Origin: Albula goreensis
Taxonomy: Eukaryota; Chordata; Actinopteri; Albuliformes; Albulidae
Length of the DNA: 64,000 nt
Assembly: GCA_022829145.1 (NCBI GenBank)
Contig: CM040753.1
Location: forward strand, 3,618,149 to 3,682,148
Direction: 5' to 3'
This document shows, in pieces, positions 27,101 through 39,057 of the stretch. Position 1 is the first letter of the stretch; every line of letters starts with the position of its first letter. A program made the position numbers and the translations under genes. Below the pieces are notes generated by a model. That model was not told the DNA's origin and ran no database searches. It saw only the letters and a list, made by a program, of their open reading frames with translations.

Positions 27101-28516
27101 ATAGATGGGCTTCCTTCTCTCTAATGTGGCATATAGTCAGCTGGAAAAAAAGCACTTTTTCCTCAGTAGCTCATTGCAGGGCTTGTTGGACGCTCTGTTT
27201 GCACAGCCTTTAATAGCCCATACTTTTCTTTAATCAAAGGGATTTGAAGGTCATTTTGTCCAACTGTATGATCCACTGGAACGCCTGTTTTCAGACACAG
27301 CCCTGGGGGACCCCAGTGTATGCCGGTGTTTGTTTCAGCCAGTCACTCCATAAATTAAGATTGCTGAACACCTGTTTAAGCTCTGCTCTCTTTTTTCCTT
27401 AAATTAATTTTTTTTTTTGATAAAATGTAAATCTGGCCATTTTTGTTCCTCATGAATTCCTCATCTTCTAACAAACGGTTTAGTTTCAGTGATAAGGTGT
27501 CCACACTTTCACTTCTTAGGACTTTGATCAATTCAAGGAAGTTGATCAATTAAAATGTTCCCTTGTTTTAAAGAAACCTGTAGTCTCATAGCACGATAAG
27601 AGAATGAAAGTATTTGATTTTCCGACAGTTTAACAGTCCTGGGATGTGAAATATGGGCCTATTTCTGATAGAGCAGGGTTTCACTGGGTAAATCACCCCT
27701 CACCACATACATACGAGCAATTAAAACAGCTTGGCACAATTCAGGGGTTAAAATTGCAGATATAAAAGAACAGCATACACAGCGGTCTGTCAGAACCACT
27801 GTCTGAGAATAAACTGTATGCAGGCAATGTCATGCTATATTTTTCTGTTGCTGTTAAGCTTTAGTGATCAATAAATCAATGAATATATCCTTAAGGCTCC
27901 TGTCATGTGTTCCGACCCTCACAGCATCTTGTTTTCAGGTTTTTGGATTTATTTGCTTATGAGATGGATCATTATTTGTCTTGAATCTCTCTTAATTTTT
28001 TAATTGACACACACTGGGCAGGAGCTGAATGTTTGAAGTAGAGATCAGGGTCAGTGACTGCAGGTGAGGGGTTATTTTTTTGTGAATATTGCACACACAT
28101 TCATACATGAGGCAAAGAGACAGCTGCTGCTTGCGTTTGGAATGATATATATTGTGTCATTCCGCAATATTTGATATGAATGACGGGAACGTAATATTGG
28201 GCAAAGATTGCAGTATTTTTCTTCTTGAATGTTGTATAGTGCAATACTGCATCTTGGTTCCTTTATAACACATTTATAACCATTTTACTAGTCATCAACA
28301 TCAGACATTGTATGAAGTACAACGCAGTCAACTTCACTACATTCAGAAGTGCTGCTGTATTTCAGTCACATATAGACTATTTTAATATATATTCCATGTC
28401 ATATATAGAAAAAAAGATGACATCTTGTTTAAAGATGATGCCATCTATTGAAAAAAAATACACATTCTCAACACAGGTTATACATTTATTTTTGCTGCCA
28501 TTCCTTCATTTTGCAG
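27101..28516. other. Unique non-coding DNA, possible old repeat near 27280-27380
   Basis: The segment cagccctgggggaccccagt (27298-27317) followed by a T/A-rich part looks like a degraded dispersed repeat, but I cannot define ends. A weak hairpin ggaatgatat / gtgtcattcc lies at 28139-28163. No gene seen. Confidence 0.4.
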
Positions 28517-28613
28517 ATGCCTTTTGTTGAAGGTGATATTTGGCACATTTCCCAGACCAGACCTTTTACAGGCAGCTCCAGGTTGGGGCTTCACTTTCAG
28601 ATCCATCGGCAGT
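28517..28613 (+). CDS. Candidate small internal exon (97 nt), unknown gene
   Basis: A strong splice acceptor precedes it (tgccattccttcattttgcag ends at 28516, with a branch-like ctcaac further upstream). A good donor, cagt|gtaagg, follows at 28613/28614. Between them one frame is open and reads MPFVEGDIWHISQTRPFTGS and then SRLGLHFQIHRQ. I recognise no protein family. The two signals are correctly spaced for a typical vertebrate exon, but a 64-kb window will contain some such pairs by chance. It could also be a non-coding RNA exon. Confidence 0.25.
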
Positions 28614-31600
28614 GTAAGGGCAAACCAATGCTATACCTGGATGTGAGTGCACTTCTTAGCTCGTGATTAATCAGTCCACAGTCCTTAAAATTATTTGGTG
28701 GCTCATTCATTAACTCAGCAAAAAAAGCCTAAAAGAAAAGTTGGGCGTGCCATTGTCATTGTCCGTGTTTCCCGCCACGTCATACCCGCATCGTGTTTCC
28801 TTTGAACCCAAAAACCGTACATGCTTGCACTGCATCGCTAGGCTTCAGTGAGCGCGCACCTTTTGTAGGTACTCACTCTCCACCTATAAGGGAAGCCTAC
28901 ACTTAAAATTGATAAGTAACCTTTTAACAAATATTTGTGCTTTCTTAAACACAAAAAGGGAAAAAAACATGAAGAAACTCAAAACGTAGTATAAATGTAA
29001 ATCGAATGGCTGGTTCGGCTCCTGCAGGCAGTTTTCCCGGCAGGAACGTCGCAGCCGGGGAAGTTTTTCCGGCAGGACTGCGGTGGACTCAGTGCGAGGC
29101 TGCGCCTGTGCATTCCTCAGTTTTACTGCCCACGGCGACGGGGCTACGACCTAATGCATCTTTGTAGATATTAGGCCACTGACACTGGCAACATAGAGGA
29201 AATCAATGCTCACTGCCAGGGAAGGCCGGGACGCCGTTTTTCACTGCAAAATGGCAGTCATTGGTTTTGGAGCCTGGCGTCTCTCTGTGCGGTGCCCTGG
29301 GAGGAGACACATATAAACCTCATACATCCTCCTCCTCCAGCCGCGCCCCACATCCTCATAAATGTTTATACCCATCCCAGGGCTCAATAAAACTTTGCAT
29401 CCACTTTCAACAGATCAAATAAGATAAGATTATTCCATTAAGAATGTCAGTGTAGCAATCTTTTTTTCTTCTTCTTTGGACATGTAGGCTATTGCTTGCA
29501 GCACACATCGGTCACACAACTCTGTGAACGGGAGGCAAAACTTGTTATATAAAGATGAGGACTGATTGCTTTCGTGTTTCGACTGGACACCCTGTTCCCT
29601 GCTACTTTCACATGTGTAATGTGTTGTGTCCTCCAGTATCCCAGTGTGCCTTGCTTTGATGAGTGAGGAAGTACTGGGAAGTAAACAAAAACAAATGAGC
29701 TATCAAGGTAAATTAGCTGACTTCATGGTGGATCAGGTGGAGAATTAACCCAAGGGCAAATGTGTTTGCATGGACCCTCTCCTCCTCTGGGGAAAAAGCA
29801 GTGTTATTCATGCTCTGTTTTTCAGACAGTGCAGAGTGATTTAGCCGGAGTGTCCATGTGTGAGCGTGACCCACTGGGGGACCAGCTCAAGCGGAGAAGC
29901 TTATGGAAACTCATTTAATTAATACAAATTTTGTCAAGATGAATCGCTCCGAGTGTCAATCAGCCCGTCCGCACAGGGACCGTCAGAGTTGCTCTCAGTC
30001 GCGCCAAACTTTCATTAAGCCCGAGATAAATGGCAACCAGGACATAGATGTGACTGGAAAAATGAATCATTTAAATGAGCAAATAAATAAACAAACATTT
30101 CCCCGACAAATCTTTAAATTCTAATTTAATGTGTGCCTTGGACAGAAGTCACAGTGGGACGCCAAGTCAGATGTGTTTCCTTCTGATTTCCACGCTTTTA
30201 AAGCAAGATACGGCAGATTTCCTGAGGTAATACAGCCCACTCCTGGGGGTCAAACCCAACCCTCAAACTGAAGGCATCAGTATGGCTTTAGTGCAGGCTG
30301 AACTACGGTTCTGTACAAGTCTCAGCCCAATGTCAGTCACTGAGACGGGCTCTGGCTCAGCTTTTATATTCACCCTAAAATCACAGGCTAATTCAGAGCC
30401 AGGAACTTAGATTAATTATGCAATGAATGGTTTTAGAGGCCAGTTTGAATAATCAGCAGGTTCACTTCAAAAATAAAAGCTTTAAAGAACCAAGTCAATA
30501 GAGAAATAACAGAAAAGCCGAGAACAGAATATTAAACAATACAGTTATATTTTGTGTAGCAGGGAAGAAAGCACAATGGAATCTGAAAAACAAATATTTT
30601 TCTTATAATGTTCAATGTACAAATAAAAAGTCTGACCAAATGTATCGTCATCAAATACAGTAAAGTAGAGAACAGTTCGATACAGCTCTTCATTTCTAAT
30701 TTCGCAGTATCTAACATAGATTTGTCCAATTCACTTGAAATTGTGCACAGATATCCGTGACATTCTGTACCTGAATATTAGCACAAACCTTTATCAGTCC
30801 AGATATCTGGGTTTTTTTTTCTGCAGCTGCCACAGGGTTTTCTGATTACTGTTAGTCATTAGCATAACCTGTACATTATCAGGATCCTCTGAATATGGGG
30901 TTAACTCCGAGGTAACCATGGAAATAGCAGGGACCCCAGGGAGACAATATCCTTGGGGCCCTTTCTGACCAAGGTCCATTGCCATTATATTACTCTCATC
31001 AAACTAAGGGGCCCCTTTTATTCTCAGAGCCCCAAGCAGTTGCCTGCCTCTGTAAAACTCACCAGTTTTCACCATCAGATGCTAAGAGCCGGATCCAGTC
31101 AGGCTGTGTGGTTTTGATTTGTTATGGGTGGTTTCTTTGGTCATATCTGGACTTTAACATGAGCGTCTGTGAAAGGCTCATTACCGTTATCACGGGGCCC
31201 CTCCTCCCTCTATACTTCCGACTCTGGCCTGAGCCTTCTGCCTGTGTCTTTAAAAGTGTGTTTAATATTACATTGTTCTCTGGGGTGTCTTATCACCTTT
31301 TAAATTTTAAAATATAACCTAGAAAGTACAGACAAAAGCACACGAGCGCCGGTGAGGACAAACAGCAGGCACTGTTAAAAATGATGGTGATGTTACCAAT
31401 AGCTTGGAGTACCACATGAAATTTGGCCTTCCAACGACATGTGGTGCATAACAGCATATCACTGTAAATATGAAAACTGGGACATACAGATTCAAAGCCA
31501 ATATGTGTCTGAAGCAAGAGCTAACTAGCATATGTGATATATAAAATGTGTCATTAGGTACATGCCATTTAGCCAGACTGCTACAAGCTTGTGCCATAGT

Positions 31601-31874
31601 AGCAGTTTGAGTGGTTAAACAGACATCCTTGCCCTCTTTCTTACTGGCTCTGATTACCCCTGTCCCCTTGGTTATGATATCTCTTTAATTTTGCTGTCAG
31701 ACATCAAGTGGTTCAAAGTGCAGATATTAAATAATAAAGACAATTAGCACTGACATCAAAATTGAATTGGCTTGTCATTTTTCATGCTTGTCTCATAGTT
31801 CATTCACAGAGGGCATGGTTTACTGAACTATGGGATTGGATAGGACGGGGCGGGATGGGATGGCATAACAATGA
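28614..31874. other. Unique DNA with a CpG-rich block, candidate regulatory region
   Basis: The interval 28740-29360 is GC- and CpG-richer than its flanks. At 29028-29044 and 29060-29076 a 17-bp motif is directly repeated with three differences (cagttttcccggcagga, aagtttttccggcagga). A tataaa motif (about 29313-29318) and ataaatgtttat (about 29360) follow. This could be a distal enhancer or a minor promoter; no start-site evidence exists. The rest of the interval is AT-rich with nothing recognised. Confidence 0.35.
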
Positions 31875-31888
31875 CCACTAGGGGGCTC
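31875..31888 (+). promoter_or_regulatory. CTCF core-like site
   Basis: ccactagggggctc matches the vertebrate CTCF core (CCASYAGRKGGCRS) at 13 of 14 positions. CTCF sites mark insulators and loop anchors. Occupancy cannot be judged from sequence alone. Confidence 0.45.
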
Positions 31889-32962
31889 TATATCGACTGC
31901 TGGTAAAGATGAGGATAATTTACATTCCCTTTACAGTAAGGAGATTTGTAAACCGACAAATAACATCAAATCACATGGCTTTATTGGTTATTAGATGAAG
32001 TTTGCCATTTCCTGTTCTCCAGGATATGATATTAGGTATGTTGGTCTCTGACTGAATTTCAAGGCTGGACTCAGCAGAGTCAGTGGGGATGTTTCACCTT
32101 GAACAATTGGTCAAATTTGATTTATTTTTTTTTTTTTTGTAATTTTGACCAAAAAAAATGAAAGGAGAAAGAAAGAAATACTGTTAAACTGAGTAGAGTA
32201 GTCTTATGCCAGTCAGTTCTCTCAGACTTTACAGGAACTGTTTGATATCCTCTTCCTCTTGCCAGATTCGTGGGCTCATCAAAGTTTAAAATGATTCCCA
32301 GAGCTGTAAACAGTGCTCTGGTCCTTAATGGACTGACTAGATATAATTTATTCATATTTGCTGAAAAACATCCAGGACAGATCGCACAGGTTCTGGTCCA
32401 TTTACCCTATCGATTCAATCACCCGAACCTGCTCTCCCTCTAGAACTTTCTCAACTAGAAATGTCAGAATTTGAGAATTTTTAACTTGATTTTCTGTCAA
32501 AGTCACACTGCAGATGTTCCTTCTCCATATATTTGAATATGAAAAAGAAAACTTTGAAAAATGTTGATTAATCATCACCTACTGACCTATCGAAATCCAC
32601 CAACACCAAAACAAACTGAATGAGTGTCTTAGGTGTGTCTTTAACCTTCACTACATTTCAGTAATCAACAAAATGTAATAAAAACAAGTTGGGTGTATAA
32701 GGAAAAATGAATACATTTCATGGAAAAGTTTTGAATGTTTGCGTTATTGCTATGTGAGGTCAAGATTCTGTAAAGCTTTTTGTTATGCAACCATCGCAGC
32801 CGTAGAACTTATATATTTTGCTTGTGTGAAATGGACACTACATAGTTTTGTCATTACCACTATTTTACTATTTTGACTGTTGCATCATCATTCAGTGAAA
32901 TAAGATCTATTATGTAAAATATTTTTCTGCTCAGGAAAGTATTTGTGTGTCTGAAGAACATA
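31889..32962. other. Unique non-coding DNA, no gene seen
   Basis: AT-rich sequence with a T run at 32125-32140; no repeats with defined ends, RNA genes or coding signal. Confidence 0.6.
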
Positions 32963-33025
32963 CAGGTGACCCTCCCACATCACAGCTTTGATTTTTTGTG
33001 GGGGAGGATGTAGGAGGGTCATCTG
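32963..33025. mobile_element. 63-bp TA-flanked inverted repeat (Tigger-like remnant)
   Basis: The left end caggtgaccctcccacatc and the reverse complement of the right end cagatgaccctcctacatc match at 17 of 19 positions. TA flanks both sides (32961-32962 and 33026-33027). CAG-type ends with GACCCT resemble mammalian-style Tigger termini. The element consists of little more than its two ends and would form a hairpin. Confidence 0.75.
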
Positions 33026-33027
33026 TA

Positions 33028-34323
33028 CTGGTATTTCCCACTGACCCTTGAAAAAAAACAAAGTAAAGACACTAAGTATGGATCCACATGAGGTCCACAA
33101 AACCAATTCCAATCCACCCTCTCAATAGGAATGATAAAAAGATTCACATTTTGCACATCAGAGGGTAAAAACCATGGAATTAGTAATTTATGATCTGTGA
33201 AATACTGTGAGGCACCACAATATTATGGCTCCACCTTTTTCCAACGAGCACCGTTGCCTCCGAAACAATAAACAGAAAGTCTGGAGGGCTTTACAGAGAC
33301 AACATGCATAATAATAATAACAATAACTCATACCTACACATAAAAACACAAACAACACAAAACCCCAAGGTAATCAACTCTAAGCAACAGTATTCTAATA
33401 TCACCTCATTGTTGTTATCATTACTGTCAATAGCCTGATTCTCCCTTTGGCAACATGAATCTGCCTTATCTCATAAGTAAACCATTCATTTATATACATA
33501 TATACATATATAAATGAACTGATTTCAGCCAAATTCAGACTGAGGATAACCATGTTTTTGCTGATGAAATTTTTGATCTGATATATGGACTCTTTTGTTT
33601 GATGCGTTCCGGAATCTCTACGATGGAACTCCATTGTCCTTGGATTCTCTCCCCCAGAAACCCTAGCGCTCAGGTTTGAGTACCATTACTCAGACTGGGA
33701 ACCGATCGGGCGTGACACAGAGAAACGAGGGAAATGAAAGGAACGGAGGTGAATTTGGGGGGGATTTCACATCATTCCCCGGACTCCCCTGAAGTTTTGG
33801 AAGGCCGTATCCAGTCTGGGCGTAGATCGCCTGACAGAAGGGAGGCACCTACGGCCTGTATAGAGAGACAACCTTTTGAGCCTTAAAAGAAGTTCTTCAA
33901 AGATATCCCCCAAATGCCATTAGTCTGCTAACTTTCTGCCCATACTGGAGCCCAGGGAACGGGCCCCTGGTCCTCCAAGGGAAAACTAACTTCTCTTCAA
34001 ATTTTCTGGCAGAATCTCAGTGTCCAAAACAACTCCCATCCCACTGTCTCCCACACCAGAACTATTCCAACTCCACATCTTGAAGGCTGCCGCTTCAGCA
34101 GGTATTTGAACCAGCCAGAAACTACATAACAAGATATTGATTTCTGTCAATATCTTACCTCCTGGACTAAAGTTTAGTAACAGTACAGATGTTGAAATGT
34201 GAGACCTGCAGGTACTGTGGTCCTCAGCACCTGTAGCTCAAAAGCACTGCTCTATACCCTTCATAGCTAGTGAGGCCTTATGGTAAGTGTGCTGCATGCA
34301 GGTGAGCTGGCTAAGGGCACAGT
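33028..34323. other. Unique non-coding DNA; possible hAT end fragment at 34185-34262
   Basis: Unique sequence with a moderately GC-rich part at 33640-34080. The fragment cctgcaggtactgtggtcct through aaagcactgctctataccc resembles one end of a hAT-like or other dispersed repeat, but no partner end is visible. No gene seen. Confidence 0.4.
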
Positions 34324-34516
34324 CATTCAGCTGACGCTTTTATCCAAAGCAACTGATAGTTGATTATGCTAACCAAGGGCCAATTACATGGGAGCAATGT
34401 GGGGTTCTGGGCCTTTGCTCGAGGGCCCAATGGCAGTGGCGTTCTTGCAGAGCTTGAGCCACCAACCACTGGGGTCCCAGTCATGCACCTTAGCCACTAG
34501 ACTACAGGCTGCCCCA
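34324..34516 (-). mobile_element. tRNA-derived SINE (V-SINE-like)
   Basis: Minus-strand copy. The head reads gcctgtagtctagtggctaa (box A type tagtggctaag), the body has cctcgagcaaaggcccagaa and ccccacattgctccc, and the tail is ctttggataaaagcgtcagc, the diagnostic fish SINE tail. Compared with full copies it is moderately diverged. No product expected. Confidence 0.88.
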
Positions 34517-35711
34517 GGCTAGGATATCGATCAATAGAGAAAAAGATGTGTTATATCTCTGTAACTGGCTAACCACTGAACTGGACCCCAACAGAAGCAA
34601 GTCATCTGGGGTGAGTTGTAGGAATACCTTCAGTGGAAACATCCATTACAAGGAGTCAAATAACACCTTCACATCTCCTGTTATTTCCTTTTTTCTCTCT
34701 CGTGACTTTAACACAAAGCGTTGTGTCCCAGAAGCCCAACTTTGACCGACTCTGCACACGGGGCCAATGGAGGACTCAGTATGTGTCTTCATCACTCCAG
34801 CTTGGTAGCCTGATGGGTGTTGGGACTCACCTGAGATTTCAGGTGGGGGCGCTGAAAGCTGTGAGAGCTGAGTGGTCTGTGATGTCACCATTTGGGGGAG
34901 GAAAAAGGGAGGAAAATGGGGGAAGGGAAGAATAGAGATGACATACATTATTTTAAGAAAGTAGTTGTTTGTGTGTGTGTGTTGGGGGGGGGGGGGTTAG
35001 TAGGTGTTAGACTGATAAATATAGAGAAAAGAGTAAAATGGCCAGAGAGAACTGACCTCTCAACTCATAAACTGAGAGGTAATATCCTGTTTACCATATA
35101 TCCAATGATTATGTTATATTCAAAATCTGTCTCATTCCCTGTGATGGTGTTGTTGAAATACGTCCAAAAGTTATTGAAGTTATTGAAGCTGGATCAAATG
35201 AAAGAAAGTCACAGTCAACCCAAATATGCCTCCCTGGGTATACACCTTTTCAGGACTGTGCTATCCTTGTGCAACCCTGAAAAATAAATAATCTGAAAAG
35301 CAGAAAAGAAAAAAAACAAATCAATGAAAGTTTCAGCGATGATTGGCACCTCTCCTTAAATGTAATCTCTTTTAATTTGCATCACAAAACAAAAACCTGA
35401 ATAATTAATTCACATTTTAATTTAACCATCTATCCTTAGGGAGATATCGATATTGTCAATTCAGACAGTCATTTGGAAGAGGCGTCCAGAATTGGCTCCT
35501 AGGGGACAGTTAGTAATTAAACCTTTTTGAGCCTGCAAGACAAATATCACAGCTTTATGTCAGATTAAAAACCATTTCAATGAAGCCAATGATGTGAAGT
35601 GAATATTGACAAAAAGCATCATTACTGAGCATTACATCACAGCAGTGATATTAAAGTCAGTTTGTGTGGGCAGAATAGGGCTGAGCTCTACAGCGTAAAA
35701 CAAAGAGTGTA
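34517..35711. other. Unique non-coding DNA with a GT/G-run
   Basis: A short (GT)n followed by 13 G residues lies at 34967-34996. Frames of about 100 and 131 codons (34633-34948 on both strands, 34892-35287) have no recognisable content. Confidence 0.55.
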
Positions 35712-36026
35712 CATAGACGGTCCCAGAGTTAAGATGATCCAACTTACGATTTTTAGACTTCATGATGGTGCGATAGCATCATTTTCAGTAAAGTATTCAA
35801 CAGATTACATGAGATATTCAACACTTTATTATAAAACAGGCTTTGTGTTAATGGTTTTGCCAAACTGTGGGCTAATGTAAGTATTCTGAGCATGTTTAAG
35901 GTAGGCTAGGCAAGGCTATGATGTTTGGTAGGTTAGGTAGTATTAAATGCATCTTTAACTTACAATGTTTTCCATTTACAATGGATTTATCGGAACGTAA
36001 CCCCATCGTAAGTCGGGGACCATCTG
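35712..36026. mobile_element. Second Tigger/pogo-like non-autonomous element, 315 bp
   Basis: The right end, read on the minus strand, is cagatggtccccgacttacg; the left end is a more diverged catagacggtcccagagtta. TA flanks both ends (35710-35711, 36027-36028). The right end resembles that of the element at 19402-19701 (shared cgacttacga), so they are probably related families. Sub-terminal aacttacgatttttagactt at 35740 repeats the ttacga theme. No transposase frame. Confidence 0.78.
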
Positions 36027-36028
36027 TA

Positions 36029-38539
36029 CATTGATATACAGTGTGTATGAAATGACTGGCTGGGCAAACAAAGGCTCAGAGAAAGAAAGTATCAAACAAG
36101 AAAACATTTAAACAGAGAAATACGCATCTGGTCAACAAGGCAATTCCAGCAAAATAGTTTCCATTATTCCATAATGTAAAAAAACATACAGCTAAATGCC
36201 TGAGAGTGATGTGTGTGCATGTGTTCACGTGTGTGTGTGTGCGTATGTGGTGCATATGTGTGTTCACATCTATGCATGTGTGTATGTATGCATGCATGTG
36301 CAAGTGTGCTAAATATGATTTTGTGCATTTTGTTATCAGAGTGGTTTTGCTAATATCCAGACTGATGGCATATCCAGTTCATATTAGCATTCAATCTGCA
36401 AAAACACAGGAACACAAATCAGGGCCATGACCCACAGCATTATTGCTGCTGTTTCGTCACCGCAGTCTGTAATAAAATGTGGCAGCATAAATATTAAGCA
36501 AATGATATGTGGTTCTCCAATAAAGCATGTCCTCTATATTAAGCAATACAGCGGAACTGAAATGTCAAAATAATTATCAGGTATGGGAAAACCAGACATA
36601 ATTTAATGAACCTTTCGTTTTCTCCTTCAAGGGATGAAAAGTATGGGCGAGAGCGAAAGTAAACAACACACTGAGTGTAGAGATGAGTAGAGTGGGGGCT
36701 CTGTGCTCACTGTGTTTTGCTCACTGGGCCAATTTTAACAAGCTTTTATACATGTGTACATTTACACGGCTTTTTTCCAAAGACAATAAAAAACAAATAT
36801 TTAGCGTAGGGAGTAGATAAGATACATTTCTTTTGTTCGACATTTTCCACCATGAATAAATTCCTTTTGTGATCTAATTTTTACAGTAAATTTACATTTC
36901 ATGTTTTATAAGACCGAGAAAAAAGTGTGTAAATCCACTCACATGAAAGAGGCTCAGAACTGGGGTCTACTTTATTTTCACTGTCTGCGCAGAGAATTCT
37001 TCCCCTGAAGGAGATCGTTTAAAGAAACAGACAAGCCTATTGGGAATTTGTGAAAGAAAATTGTGACCATATTTCGAGCAAACTTTCACACACCAACCTA
37101 AACCTGTTTCAGAAGAGTAAACCTTTAGACAACATGAATGGTTTTGGAAAGAGTTTACTGTGATGTATCAAGCTGTGTATCAGAATAGACATTTGATCTT
37201 GGGCAGCGTCATGCCTCACTTTTTTTTTTTTTTTGGGGATGCGGTGATCCCCCACTTGTCCGTTAGAAGAGAGGGTGAAAAACAGAAGAAAGGGAAGTAG
37301 ACTTGAAGGTGGAGATGGGGAGGGGGAGGGATGCCAGAAACAGACAGCATGATGGGAGAGAAAGTATGTGGCAAATTAATACCTACGTAGACAACCAGAT
37401 TGGATGGACACTGGTGTTTGAGTGAAGGGATGTCTGAAGGTTACCTCTCCCAAAATTTGTGTTAACAAACTCCGATAAACTCAATGATGTCTTATGCTCT
37501 CACACCATCTCATACACATCATGTCACAAACTCCAAATGAAGGGGTTTTTTTACTTCTTAATTCAGGTGACTCATAATGTGAAATAAGCTGCATGAGATC
37601 CACAGTGGCAAAGGCAGCAATTGTCTCAGTCTTGCCAGCTATGAAAGCAAAGCGTAACCTGGTGAACTCATTCGGTCTCATGGTTTTCTAGCAGCTTCAG
37701 CTGGCCAGGCAGTTGCCTGGAGGTTTGTTAACTGAACATTTGTGATTGTGCCACAGGCAGAATGTGATTAGTGTCACATCTGCTATGTAAGAAATAGTTA
37801 AGGCTAGCCCTGTGTAAACCAGAGGCACCACATTAAGTCACTGACGTCTGAGGCCAGAGATTTGTGTGGTGTCAGATTTGGGTGATGATTGGTCATGATG
37901 TGGTGTCGTTAAATTTATGTTTTCAACAGTGTAATATTCTGCATGAAATCTAAAGTATGTGAAGGATGGGAACCCCTCTCTCTTTATAGCACAGAGATTC
38001 ATCCTCTCTCATCTCCACAGCTCAGCAAGTGTTTGGAATCTCATTCATTTTACCCACTACCTTGACATCTCAGGTCCTGCCACAACACCATCTGGATTAA
38101 GTCAAAGGCAATAAAGGAGTGTGCATGAGAGAAACAATGAGACTGGAGAAGAGTGTAGTGGTAATTGACCAGGAGTTCAGAGCAGAAGAGGAGATAAACT
38201 CTCGAGCCAGTACAGGGTCAGAATATTTTATTCCTTAACTGCACAAGCAATATGGGATAGCAGAGTCCCTGTTTGCAGGAGTCTGCCAGTTGGTCTAGAG
38301 AGCATTCACAATGAATCAATAGCCCATGTAACAGATGGCTGGTAGTCATGTGATGGACATTATTCTTCTCAAACAGCTGACAGTCTCATGCTTAGAGATC
38401 ATGTTTCTTCAGCTTGGCTTTTCCTCTGTTGTGCCACAACAACCGCATGTTAGATTTTATGGGGAGCAGGCAAACATAGAACAGCATGTGTCCTTAAAGA
38501 GACGAAAATCCGTTTTAATTGAATTGCGTCCTTAAAGAG
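36029..38539. other. Unique non-coding DNA with an imperfect TG tract
   Basis: An imperfect TG/CA array lies at 36210-36308 and a T run at about 37220-37236. The remainder is AT-rich unique sequence with no gene or transposon ends. Confidence 0.6.
36210..36308. repeat. Imperfect (TG)n / (TGCA)n tract
   Basis: Short TG runs mixed with tatgcatgca-type motifs. Confidence 0.85.
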
Positions 38540-39052
38540 TGTCAGTAATGCCGTCTGAGCATGTGTTGTTCTTCTGTTACTTTGGTTTTCCTTTTTGTTC
38601 GGCTGTTTTTCGCTGTTCGGCTCCTGCCTTGTTACCTGATTACCGATTTGTTTCACCCGCCTCGCTGTTCACCTGTATCTTGTTTGCTCATTAGTCTGTG
38701 TATTTATACCTTGCTCTGTCCTGTGTTAGTTGTGAGTTTGTCTCTGTTGATTGTTTCTTAGTGTATGCTACAAGCCTTTTATCCTGCCTGACTGCCCATT
38801 ATTACCAGCGACTTTTCTGATTTTTGATTCTTGCTTGTTGATTTTGTACTTTTGCTGCGTCTGCCTCTTATCGAATCTGATTGCCGTCTTTTTGACTACT
38901 CTCCTGGACCGTGATTCTGTGCTTTGCCGTGTACCTCCTGGGTTTTGTCCCTTGCCTGTACCTGACACTGCTTTTGGATTTTGGACTGTGCTTTATGATA
39001 AATTCTTGTTTTTCATTACATCTGCGTCTGAGTCCCTACCAGAGTTCTGACA
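38540..39052 (+). mobile_element. Solo LTR, 513 bp, with perfect 5-bp target-site duplication
   Basis: The element begins TGTCAG (38540) and ends CTGACA (39052), a perfect 6-bp terminal inverted repeat of the TG...CA type. It is flanked by identical aagag (38535-38539 and 39053-39057). A TATA-like tatttata lies at 38701-38708. A gataaa variant that could serve as a poly(A) signal lies near 38996, in the usual LTR order. No gag/pol or second LTR is present, so it is a solo LTR left by recombination between two LTRs. The 5-bp duplication fits a Gypsy-type or similar LTR retrotransposon; the exact family is not known to me. The T-rich long frame inside (38751-39050) is not a gene. Confidence 0.9.
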
Positions 39053-39057
39053 AAGAG

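Noticed and set aside
38751-39050. 99-codon hydrophobic frame
   Set aside because: It lies wholly inside the solo LTR, whose T-rich sequence explains the Leu/Phe-rich translation.
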